A stretch of 11,995 nucleotides of DNA from Chitinophagaceae bacterium (GTDB lineage Bacteria > Bacteroidota > Bacteroidia > Chitinophagales > UBA10324), in the NCBI GenBank assembly GCA_023251195.1, contig JAHEZG010000086.1:1-11995 (forward strand), written 5' to 3'. Of this stretch, positions 1-7,303 are shown piece by piece. Made by a program: the position numbers and the translations under genes. The number at the start of each line of letters is the position of its first letter. The stretch's first letter is position 1. The notes beneath the pieces were generated by a model. The model was given only the letters and a program-made list of their open reading frames with translations, had not been told where the DNA came from and made no database searches.

Positions 1-752
1 AAATGCGAGCTGAAGTTGCAGATAATGGTTCAGCAGTAATTGGTAAAACTGTTTTTATTGCAACCGGATTAATTAATGCTTTTATTCTTATCACGGTGTA
101 CACATTTATGATGATTTATTATCAACCCCTTTTTATCGAATTTATCAGAAGACTTTTTGCAAAAGAGAAACACGAGCTGGTTGGTCTTGTCTTTTTATCC
201 ATTCGTCAAATGATGCAGAATTATCTTTTTGGATTATTAGTTCAGGTTGTAATAGTTTCTGTCCTTAACGCAGCAGGACTTTTTGCAATAGGGATTGACT
301 ATTCATTATTGATTGGATTAATAGGAGGATTCATGAGCATTGTTCCCTATATCGGAGGTTTCGTTTCCGCATTTATTCCTGTGATAATTGCAATTGCAAC
401 GAAGGATTCATCTGGTGTAGTTTGGGTAATAGTTTTATATGCTGTGGTACAGTTTATAAATAACCATTACATACTTCCTGTAGTTGTTGGATCAAAACTA
501 AAACTGAATGCACTTATCAGTTTGATAGCATTGGTTGTGTTTGGTTTGTTATGGGGTATTCCCGGAATGGTGATTTCAATTCCGATAACTGCAATAATTA
601 AAATACTTTTTGATCAGATTGAATCTCTGAAAGCTTGGGGGTATCTTTTAGGAGATGATATGCCTTCTATAAAGTTAGTGAATTTGTTTTTCAGAAAAAA
701 TGACAAGAAAAAATTAATAGAAGTATCAGTGCCAGTTAAATCGAAACTTTAG
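1..752 (+). CDS. AI-2E/PerM-family membrane transporter, 5'-truncated by window edge
   Basis: This is the C-terminal part of a polytopic inner-membrane protein of the AI-2E transporter (PerM/YdiK) family. Family members are proposed exporters of small molecules or ions; the substrate here cannot be read from sequence. About 249 residues are visible. They align residue for residue, without gaps over the first stretch, with residue 136 onward of the full-length paralogue at 8439-9572, so roughly 135 N-terminal residues lie outside the window. The ATG at position 3 is therefore an internal methionine, not the start. Shared landmarks are the VYTFM helix, the EKH loop, QNYLxGLL, VPYIGG/IPYIGG, VQFINN/VQFIDN, the K(L/I)NALxS segment, and a C-terminal LLGD. 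Several hydrophobic helices and a short basic tail are visible. The family call is firm; the physiological role is unknown. Confidence 0.9.
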   Translation, partial: MRAEVADNGSAVIGKTVFIATGLINAFILITVYTFMMIYYQPLFIEFIRRLFAKEKHELVGLVFLSIRQMMQNYLFGLLVQVVIVSVLNAAGLFAIGIDYSLLIGLIGGFMSIVPYIGGFVSAFIPVIIAIATKDSSGVVWVIVLYAVVQFINNHYILPVVVGSKLKLNALISLIALVVFGLLWGIPGMVISIPITAIIKILFDQIESLKAWGYLLGDDMPSIKLVNLFFRKNDKKKLIEVSVPVKSKL

Positions 753-792
753 TTGCGTACTTAATAGGCTTGGTTTGTGCTTCATGTTTTAG

Positions 793-858
793 GAAATAAA
801 TTTCTTGTAAATAAAATAAAGCAGCTCTCAACAAACATGCTTTGTCAGAATTTATTTC
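793..858. repeat. Nested inverted repeat in the spacer after the first AI-2E gene
   Basis: GAAATAAATT at 793-802 is the exact reverse complement of AATTTATTTC at 849-858. Inside the loop, ACAAA (831-835) and TTTGT (841-845) form a second short stem around CATGC. The arms are A/T-rich, so chance is possible. It lies 41 bases after the stop at 752 and could be a transcript-end structure or part of the leader of the next gene. It has no clear U-tract of the standard intrinsic-terminator kind. The rest of the 753-986 spacer shows no further gene apart from the short ORF noted at 921-986. Confidence 0.3.
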
Positions 859-920
859 TCTTGCATTATAAAACAGTAAGACTTTTAATGTTATTGAAAA
901 CTAAATAATTCCGTAATTCT

Positions 921-986
921 ATGCTGAATAATTTGAAGAAATTGCATTCAGGGTATTTGAAAACGAATACTAAGAATAATTTTTAA
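921..986 (+). other. Short upstream ORF (21 codons) abutting the AsmA-like gene
   Basis: An ATG at 921 opens a 21-residue, lysine/asparagine-rich reading frame that closes with TAA at 984-986. The ATG of the AsmA-like gene follows at once (987-989) in the same frame. It is too short to support by composition. It may be a leader peptide, a translational coupling device, or simply chance open frame in A/T-rich DNA. Confidence 0.2.
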
Positions 987-2759
987 ATGGCTTTAAAACG
1001 ATGGATGCTTTATTTGGGATTAGCTGTAACAGTCCTGTTATTAATATTGATCATTGCCATTCAATTTTGGATTTCTTATCGGCTGCATCCATTTGCAGAT
1101 ACGCTTTTAAAAGATGGCATTAGAAAATCAACGAATGGTTTATATTCAATTCAGTACGACAGACTTAATTTTAATGTCACCGGTAGAACAATGGTTCTGC
1201 GAAATATTGACCTCGTTGCAGACACGATTTTATTTAAAAAAAGGATAGGCACACTTGAACATATTCCTTCCGAATTATTTAATATTCATATTGACGAATT
1301 GGAAATAACAGGTATTGGTGCTTACGATGCTATTGTTAATAAAAAGTTACAGGTTAAAAATATAATCATTTCAAATCCTGAAATTAATGTCACCCTATAC
1401 AAAGACATTCACAGAATTGATTCGATTGAAATTAAACCTGTTGATTTAGATCTGTACAAACTTTTTTCGGAAAAATTTTCTTCATTGAACATTAAAAAAA
1501 TTGCTGTAAAAAATGCCTCGGTTAACTTGTATAAAAATTCAATTGATACAATTCCAACTCTGAGCAGCAATGGAATTCATATTGACATAAAACAATTAAA
1601 AATTGATTCCACTTATTCCGTTAATCGCTTTGAAATTAATCTGGCTAAGAAAGTGAAAATAAAAATTGCAGAAGCCCGATGGACTTTGCCGGATAGTATT
1701 TACCGGCTTCAAATTATTAATATGAATCTGGATGCAATAGCGGAATCGTTAAGTTTTGAAAAGGTGCAGTTCATTCCGCTAATCGGAAAATACGATATAG
1801 CAAAAATAAAAAAGCACGAAGATGATTGGATAAGGTTTTCAATTCAACCATTGCAAATTGAGCAACTGGATATGAATAAATTGATTTATAACGGAGCTGT
1901 TTTTTGTAAAAAAGTGCTTGTGAAAAACCTGAATCTGAATGACTTCAGATATAAATCAGGAAATATCAGAACTGCGAAAAAATTACTTCCGGTTGATCAG
2001 TTAAGAAATGCCCCGATTATAATCAACATTGATTCATTGTTGATTCAGAATGGAAGAATTGAATACGCAGAGCAAGTGCCCGAACGGAATTTTCCCGGAA
2101 CAGTTTTTTTTAACAAGGTGAATGCAAAAATTTCCAACATCACAAATTATTATAACCGGTTGCGACTCGATTCAATCTGCAAAATTGTTATTGACGGAAA
2201 TTTAATGGGCGTTAGCAGAATGAATATTAATTGTATTTTCAATCAGACCTCTTTAGCAGACTCTTTTAAACTGATTGGATCGCTTGCAAAAATTGAAATG
2301 AAATTTTTTAATCAGTTTATTTTTCAGACAGCAAATGCTCAATTGGAAAATGGAATAATTGATCAGGCGAATTTTAGTTTTTCGGGCAACGATATCAGTG
2401 CCACCGGAAGCATGACTATGCTTTATCATGATCTTAGTTTGAAATTAATAAGTGAAAATGATAACGGTGACCTGAAGAAACACCGGATCGGAAATGTGCT
2501 GATGAATGCATTTGTATTCGTTAATGAAAATCCGAAAGACGGCGAAACGAGAACTGTTAAGCTCTATGCAGAGCGAACAGGATCGAAGTATATATTTAAT
2601 TACTTTTGGCAAACACTGTTATCAGGAATTAAATCAACCGTTATCAGTAACAGCGTAAAGAAAGGGCAACAACAATTTAAAAAAGCTGTTCCAAAAATTG
2701 CTGAGCATTATTTAAAAAAATCATATTTCTTTCGGTATGGTATGTGTACTTTTTTTTAA
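987..2759 (+). CDS. AsmA-like membrane-anchored periplasmic protein
   Basis: The protein has 590 residues. One hydrophobic helix sits near the N-terminus (about residues 8-30), followed by a long region of alternating short beta strands that should lie in the periplasm. Phrases such as LQVKNIIISNPEINVTLYKD and LNIKKIAVKNASVNLYKN recur at about 45-60 residue intervals, all with the pattern 'inner strand, (I/V)xN, basic Y-K-(D/N)'. This repeated groove-like architecture is that of AsmA/DUF748-type proteins, which in other bacteria act in outer-membrane assembly or lipid traffic between membranes. That assignment rests on overall architecture, not on a diagnostic motif. The ATG at 987 directly follows the TAA of a short ORF in the same frame. 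The gene ends in a T8 tract (2750-2757) that runs into TAA, and the small gene follows 11 bases later. G+C is very low: a hand count of 1441-1500 gives 13 of 60. Confidence 0.6.
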   Translation: MALKRWMLYLGLAVTVLLLILIIAIQFWISYRLHPFADTLLKDGIRKSTNGLYSIQYDRLNFNVTGRTMVLRNIDLVADTILFKKRIGTLEHIPSELFNIHIDELEITGIGAYDAIVNKKLQVKNIIISNPEINVTLYKDIHRIDSIEIKPVDLDLYKLFSEKFSSLNIKKIAVKNASVNLYKNSIDTIPTLSSNGIHIDIKQLKIDSTYSVNRFEINLAKKVKIKIAEARWTLPDSIYRLQIINMNLDAIAESLSFEKVQFIPLIGKYDIAKIKKHEDDWIRFSIQPLQIEQLDMNKLIYNGAVFCKKVLVKNLNLNDFRYKSGNIRTAKKLLPVDQLRNAPIIINIDSLLIQNGRIEYAEQVPERNFPGTVFFNKVNAKISNITNYYNRLRLDSICKIVIDGNLMGVSRMNINCIFNQTSLADSFKLIGSLAKIEMKFFNQFIFQTANAQLENGIIDQANFSFSGNDISATGSMTMLYHDLSLKLISENDNGDLKKHRIGNVLMNAFVFVNENPKDGETRTVKLYAERTGSKYIFNYFWQTLLSGIKSTVISNSVKKGQQQFKKAVPKIAEHYLKKSYFFRYGMCTFF

Positions 2760-2770
2760 AATTGATTTTT

Positions 2771-3124
2771 ATGAAAGTGACAAATGAAAAGGAAGAAATG
2801 AAAACACTTGTGGCTGTTTCAAATAAACTGCAACAAGATGGATTTACCGAAAATTTTGTAATTGATGAACGGGGAATGCACTCGATGAATTCAAAAAAAA
2901 GGTATTCGCCGGAAAATGTACGAATCGTGAGTTTCTTTCGTTTTGAAGGTGATAGTGATCCAGCTGATAATTCAATCATGTATGCTATTGAAACAAGCGA
3001 TGGAGTGAAAGGAAGCATTGCTGATGCATATGGTCATTATGCAGATACAAGGGTTACCAAATTTATGACTGAGGTAGAAGCGATAATGAAAAAGGGACAT
3101 CATGAGCCATACGCATCGGAGTAA
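2771..3124 (+). CDS. Small conserved Bacteroidota protein, often mislabelled 'phosphoribosylpyrophosphate synthetase'
   Basis: This is a 117-residue acidic soluble protein with no signal peptide or membrane segment. From memory it matches a short Bacteroidota family of about 100 residues: an N-terminal helix (TLVAVSNKLQQDGF), a middle strand pair ending FRFEGDSDPAD, and a conserved C-terminal core of the type S(I/L)(M/L)YAI-x-(T/S)-x-DGVKG-x-x-x-DAYG-x-YAD. Databases often name this family phosphoribosylpyrophosphate synthetase, but at this length it lacks the PRPP synthetase fold and catalytic loops, so the name should not be taken as function. The start is placed at ATG 2771. The ATG at 2798 (MKTLVAV) is also possible and fits the family length slightly better. 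The open frame continues upstream to a GTG at 2744 through the T8 tract of the preceding gene. Function is unknown. Confidence 0.75.
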   Translation: MKVTNEKEEMKTLVAVSNKLQQDGFTENFVIDERGMHSMNSKKRYSPENVRIVSFFRFEGDSDPADNSIMYAIETSDGVKGSIADAYGHYADTRVTKFMTEVEAIMKKGHHEPYASE

Positions 3125-3210
3125 AAAGTCATGTGAAAATTTATAACTTAGTGGCTGATACTTGAATTACTGAGTGAAAAAATATTTCCAAAGAACAACT
3201 GCTCCCTGAA

Positions 3211-4311
3211 TTGAAAAAGAAAATTAATGTTTTACTTGTTGATGATGATGAAGAAGACTTCATGATTATTCGCGATCTTTTAAATGATATTAAGTCAGGT
3301 GAATATTTTTTAGACTGGTCTTCTGATTATGATGGTGCAATACAAAATATTTCTGCTGATGGTTTTGATATTATTCTTTGCGATTTTTTGTTGGGGAAAA
3401 ATACAGGTATTGAATTGCTGAAACAATTGCGAAAAAAAAATATTCAAACCCCTGTTATTCTTTTAACTGGAATGGGTGATGAAGCGGTTGACAGAGAAGC
3501 GATGATAGCCGGAGCAGCTGATTATCTGGAGAAAGGAAAAATTGATACGAATAGTTTAGAGCGAAGCATCCGGTATTCGGTTAATCAGGCGCAGACACAG
3601 CAAAAATTATTAGAGCATGAGCAAAGTTTATTGAACGCTGAAAAATTTGCCATGACAGGAAGAATGGCACAGATCATTGCACACGAAGTTCGCAATCCTA
3701 TTACCAATGTTAAACTTGCCATTCAACAATTAAAGGATGAAATCGAAAATCCTAATGAAGTGATACTGACACTTGGAAATATGATTGAAAGAAATTGTGA
3801 TCGCATCAATCAATTGATCACAAGTCTGCTCGATTCCACAAAATTTTTAGAACTGAATCCTGCTCGTATTTCATTCAACGAACTGGTTGAAGAAACAATT
3901 GAATTAGCTGCCGACCGGATTAAATTGAAAGGCATTGAGGTAAAAAAAGAGCTTTCTGAAGACGGGTGTCATGTTTTCGTTGATAAAGAAAAATTCAAAC
4001 TTGCTTTGTTGAATATTGTCGTCAACGCTATTGAAGCAATGGAAGAAGGGAGCGGATTATTAAAATTCAAAACTGAAAAACAAAATGATAAATGCTTTCT
4101 GACTATTCAGGATAATGGAATAGGAATGAAACAGGAAAATCTCAAGCGGATTTTTGAACCCTACTTTTCAAAAAAAGAAAACGGGATAGGTTTGGGACTA
4201 ACCAGCACTCAAAATATTATTCTGAATCACCAGGGGAATATTAAAGTACATAGTCAACCAAAAAGAGGTACTTCATTTATAGTTACAATGGACCACAGTA
4301 ATGCTAATTAA
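3211..4311 (+). CDS. Receiver-histidine kinase fusion protein (REC-HisKA-HATPase), soluble
   Basis: This is a 366-residue two-component signalling protein with no membrane segment. Residues 1 to about 125 form a CheY-like receiver: acidic cluster D11-D13, phospho-acceptor D58 in ILCDF, T86 in LLTG, and K108. Residues about 145-215 form the dimerisation/phospho-acceptor domain, with H158 in the H-box AHEVRNP. Residues about 220-362 form the ATP-binding domain, with N272 in the N-box, DNGIG at 301-305 and GIGLGL at 325-330. All catalytic boxes look intact. No PAS, GAF or other sensory domain is present, so the input probably comes by phosphorylation or binding at the N-terminal receiver. The start is a TTG at 3211. 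The frame is open only from the TGA at 3175-3177 and contains no ATG before the receiver core, so TTG (or an upstream CTG at 3199) must serve. The sigma-54 activator follows after 79 bases on the same strand and is the likely partner. Confidence 0.92.
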   Translation: MKKKINVLLVDDDEEDFMIIRDLLNDIKSGEYFLDWSSDYDGAIQNISADGFDIILCDFLLGKNTGIELLKQLRKKNIQTPVILLTGMGDEAVDREAMIAGAADYLEKGKIDTNSLERSIRYSVNQAQTQQKLLEHEQSLLNAEKFAMTGRMAQIIAHEVRNPITNVKLAIQQLKDEIENPNEVILTLGNMIERNCDRINQLITSLLDSTKFLELNPARISFNELVEETIELAADRIKLKGIEVKKELSEDGCHVFVDKEKFKLALLNIVVNAIEAMEEGSGLLKFKTEKQNDKCFLTIQDNGIGMKQENLKRIFEPYFSKKENGIGLGLTSTQNIILNHQGNIKVHSQPKRGTSFIVTMDHSNAN

Positions 4312-4390
4312 TCATGGTTTTTAATTTGTGCCTGATTCTTGTTTAGTTCTTTTTAAATTGCAATCACCTTTCTAACAGAAACCATTAAAC

Positions 4391-5842
4391 ATGAATAACA
4401 TTCTGATAATTGACGATGATGTTGACATCTGCACACTGTTGAGTCGCTACTTAACAAAAAAAGGATTCAATACTGAAGTTGCACATACAGGCAAAACAGG
4501 GGTTCAAATGGCAACACAAAAACCGTTCGATTTAGTGCTTACTGATTTTCGTTTGGGCGATTTAGACGGAAGAGAAGTGTTAAAAAAAATAAAAGAAATC
4601 AATCCAAATATTGTGGTGATAATTATCACTGCATACATTGATATTAAAGTTGCTATTGATGTTGTTAAACTTGGTGCTTATGATTATTTAACGAAGCCGT
4701 TAATCCCCGATGAAGTATTAAATCTGGTTACAACTGCCCTAAGTCAGAAAAAATCAAAAACTGAAAACACAGGAAGTATTACACCTCAAACAAGTGCTGG
4801 TAAGACTGATAAAGAAGAAGTTGAAATTATTCCTACTATTCGTTCCACCCGTGAGGACGATGAATACATGAAAAGTCATAGTGCTGAATCAAAAGCAATT
4901 TTCAAACAAATAGAAGTAGTGGCACCAACCAACTACAGTGTTATTCTCTATGGCGAAAGCGGAACCGGAAAAGAAGTAGTGGCAAAAGCAATTCATAATC
5001 TGAGCAAGAGAAAGGATATGCCTTTCGTTCCGATGGATTGCGGTACACTCACAAAAGAACTGGCGGGCAGTGAATTATTCGGTCACGAAAAAGGCGCATT
5101 TACAGGGGCAATTGCATCCAAGGTTGGTCATTTCGAACTGGCAAACAGCGGAACTATTTTCTTAGATGAAGTTGCTAATCTTCCTTACGATGTACAGGTT
5201 TCCTTACTCAGAGTAATTCAGGAACGAAAAATAAAAAGGGTGGGAGGTGTTAAAGAAATTGATGTGGATGTCCGAATCATTATTGCATCCAACGAAAACC
5301 TGCAGGATGCATACAAGAAGGGAAGATTCCGCGAAGACCTTTACTTCCGATTCAATGAGTTCAGCATTACCATTCCGCCAATAAGAATGCGGAAAAATGA
5401 CATCATGGATTTTGCAAAGTTCTTTCTTGATAAAACCAATCGCGAATTAGGAAAAAACATTGAGGGCTTCGATGAAAATGTAGAAAGTGTATTTATGAAT
5501 TACTCATGGCCTGGCAACCTTCGCGAAATGAGAAACATTGTTCGTCGTGCGGCCTTGCTTACGGTTGATGGAAAAATAAAAACATCCGCATTGCCCTACG
5601 AGATAGAGCTGTATAAAGATAAAATGCCGTCCGCAAATTCCTACTCAGCAGAAGGCGAGCACCATAAGGAACATAATATCGGTTCTGAATTAAAATCAGC
5701 GGCACTCGAAGCGGAGTTTGAAACAATCAGTCGGGTGTTACAGCAGGTCAATTACAATAAATCCAAAGCGGCTAAAATTATGAATATTGATCGCAAAACA
5801 CTTTATAATAAACTAAGAAAGTATAAACTGCAGGATCCCTGA
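4391..5842 (+). CDS. NtrC-family sigma-54-dependent response regulator
   Basis: This is a 483-residue transcription activator with the complete three-domain layout. Residues 1 to about 120 are a receiver with acidic residues D8-D10, phospho-acceptor D52 (LTDF), a TA pair in the IIIITAY strand, and lysine in YLTKPL. A variable charged linker (about 125-165) follows. The AAA+ domain (about 168-400) has Walker A GESGTGKE at 188-195, the sigma-54-contacting GAFTGA loop at 235-240, and Walker B GTIFLDE at 254-260. A Fis-type helix-turn-helix occupies about 450-483 (NKSKAAKIMNIDRKTLYNKL). Because GAFTGA is perfect, the protein should remodel RNA polymerase-sigma-54 closed complexes with ATP. It is probably phosphorylated at D52 by the kinase encoded just upstream. 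Target genes cannot be read from the protein; one weak GG-N10-GC site occurs at 11446-11461. The family call is very firm. Confidence 0.97.
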   Translation: MNNILIIDDDVDICTLLSRYLTKKGFNTEVAHTGKTGVQMATQKPFDLVLTDFRLGDLDGREVLKKIKEINPNIVVIIITAYIDIKVAIDVVKLGAYDYLTKPLIPDEVLNLVTTALSQKKSKTENTGSITPQTSAGKTDKEEVEIIPTIRSTREDDEYMKSHSAESKAIFKQIEVVAPTNYSVILYGESGTGKEVVAKAIHNLSKRKDMPFVPMDCGTLTKELAGSELFGHEKGAFTGAIASKVGHFELANSGTIFLDEVANLPYDVQVSLLRVIQERKIKRVGGVKEIDVDVRIIIASNENLQDAYKKGRFREDLYFRFNEFSITIPPIRMRKNDIMDFAKFFLDKTNRELGKNIEGFDENVESVFMNYSWPGNLREMRNIVRRAALLTVDGKIKTSALPYEIELYKDKMPSANSYSAEGEHHKEHNIGSELKSAALEAEFETISRVLQQVNYNKSKAAKIMNIDRKTLYNKLRKYKLQDP

Positions 5843-5890
5843 TTTGTAAATAGAAATCTTTAACGGATTTATTTGACTTGATTTCCTGAG

Positions 5891-7165
5891 CTATTTGGAT
5901 TGAATTGCTTTCAATTCTTCCAAAGCTGTTTCTGTTTTTTTCCAGGAGTTTCCCTTCATCTTAATTTTCAATGAATCTTTTTGGGAAAAAAAGTTGAGAA
6001 TGTTTTTCCCCAATTCGGGGCTGATATTCCCGAAATTCTGTTTTTGAAGTTCCTGCAATAAAGCGCAGTAGGTTTCATCGCACGGTAAATATTCTCCTGC
6101 CTTGGTTTCTTCACCGGTATCAAAATCAATATTCTCAAAATCCGGTTTATGAATCATTAAATTTTTCAGTAAAATTTTATAATGCAAAACTGATGAGTCC
6201 ATGCTCTTCTCATATAACTCAACAACTTCCGGAACAGGTTCAGTAAATTTTATTGCTTTCATAGGACCAATTTTCGGAAACACACGAATCACGATTGATA
6301 CTAACCAGCTTTTAGGTCCGCCTTTTTTCCTCTTATTTCCAAACTCCTTACTGTAATCTTTTTTATTCATACTATACATGTATGCTTTCGGTTTCATAAA
6401 ATCCTTTGCGCGTGCAGTTGGGTTATCGTTGAAGAAATATGTTCTTTTAATCTGCCAGGCATCCTTAGTCAGTTCCGGAAATAGATTTTTTACTGTCCAT
6501 CGAAAAGTTCCGATTGCAGTTTCCAAACTGATGAAGATGCTCTCCATTTTTAATCCGTAAGTCTTCAGGAATGCTCTTTCTAATAGTGGCTGCGCTATTT
6601 CAAAACCAATAAAATCATGATAAGCAAGCGATTTATAATCCGATTGCACAACCTGTAAAACATCAAAACTAAATTCAGTTCGTGTATGCGCTATATGACC
6701 TTGAGCGTATGTAACAGTATCGCCATATTTTTTTTCCAGCTTTGGAAAAAGAACCGGTACAGCACGGTTCGTCCCTAATGGATGACCATAATTATCTGCG
6801 TTGTAATGACAAAGCACTCCCAGCGCAAAGGCATATTCATTAAGATTCTCTGCTTCATTTAAAATATTATTTACGAAATCACCACTGCGCACATAGTGTA
6901 ACAGATTAGTGAACAGCGGGCTTCCAAACGGAAAATAGCCAAGGTCGGGAATGATCGCACCACCATATACATAAGCATGTGCTTCCTTCAATTGTTCTTC
7001 TGTTGCCCCCGGATATTTTTTCTTCAGTAAGGGTTGAATAGATGATTCCCATGTTTCATCAATGATGGCTTCATGTGAAAGAACCGAGTAAGCGAATGAA
7101 TGCTGTGTTGCAAAAAAAATAAACGCAATAATTGAAAACAAAAAGCGCTCGACTGTTTTTTTCAT
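5891..7165 (-). CDS. Secreted zinc-dependent phospholipase C-like protein
   Basis: This is a 424-residue protein with an N-terminal signal peptide (about residues 1-25, ending HSFA before YSVLSHE), so it is probably exported. The order of likely metal ligands follows the zinc-dependent phospholipase C family (Bacillus cereus PC-PLC type): H31 in LSHEAI, D74 in IIPDLGYF, H90 in LLHYV, the H120-x3-D124-x3-H128 cluster in CHYNADNYGHP, and the H160-x3-E164 pair in HTRTE. The H-x3-D and H-x3-E spacings equal those of the Bacillus enzyme. The N-terminal tryptophan ligand is not conserved. The region after about residue 175 is not recognised. The start at 7165 is chosen because it yields the signal peptide; the longer open frame to 7321 would put 52 poorly hydrophobic residues before it and overlap the topoisomerase start. 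The gene diverges from the topoisomerase across 138 bases and converges with the sigma-54 activator. The true substrate is not shown. Confidence 0.8.
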   Translation of the reverse strand: MKKTVERFLFSIIAFIFFATQHSFAYSVLSHEAIIDETWESSIQPLLKKKYPGATEEQLKEAHAYVYGGAIIPDLGYFPFGSPLFTNLLHYVRSGDFVNNILNEAENLNEYAFALGVLCHYNADNYGHPLGTNRAVPVLFPKLEKKYGDTVTYAQGHIAHTRTEFSFDVLQVVQSDYKSLAYHDFIGFEIAQPLLERAFLKTYGLKMESIFISLETAIGTFRWTVKNLFPELTKDAWQIKRTYFFNDNPTARAKDFMKPKAYMYSMNKKDYSKEFGNKRKKGGPKSWLVSIVIRVFPKIGPMKAIKFTEPVPEVVELYEKSMDSSVLHYKILLKNLMIHKPDFENIDFDTGEETKAGEYLPCDETYCALLQELQKQNFGNISPELGKNILNFFSQKDSLKIKMKGNSWKKTETALEELKAIQSK

Positions 7166-7303
7166 GTAATGATTTATTAAATCAACTACCCAAAGTCTGT
7201 ACCCGATGTAAAACATTTCAGGTGGCAAGCCGTTTGTATTTTCTAATCGCATCAATTGCATAACAGGCATTTTGTTTTTACCAATTGATTTCAAGAAAAA
7301 ATT

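Noticed and set aside
767..780. GG-N10-GC spacing resembling sigma-54
   Set aside because: Few other consensus bases match and it lies over 200 bases from the next start; a hit of this quality is expected by chance.
2677..3018. Open frame of 113 codons on the minus strand
   Set aside because: It lies antisense over the end of the AsmA-like gene and the small conserved gene, which has clear family conservation; no family features of its own.
4321..4328. TTAATTTG resembling the Bacteroidota -7 box TAnnTTTG before the sigma-54 activator
   Set aside because: One fixed position mismatches and no -33 TTG is found at the right distance.
5843..5890. Possible bidirectional terminator between the converging activator and phospholipase genes
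   Set aside because: Only a 5-bp A/T-rich stem (AAATC/GATTT) with a 7-base loop is present, and no strong U-tract.
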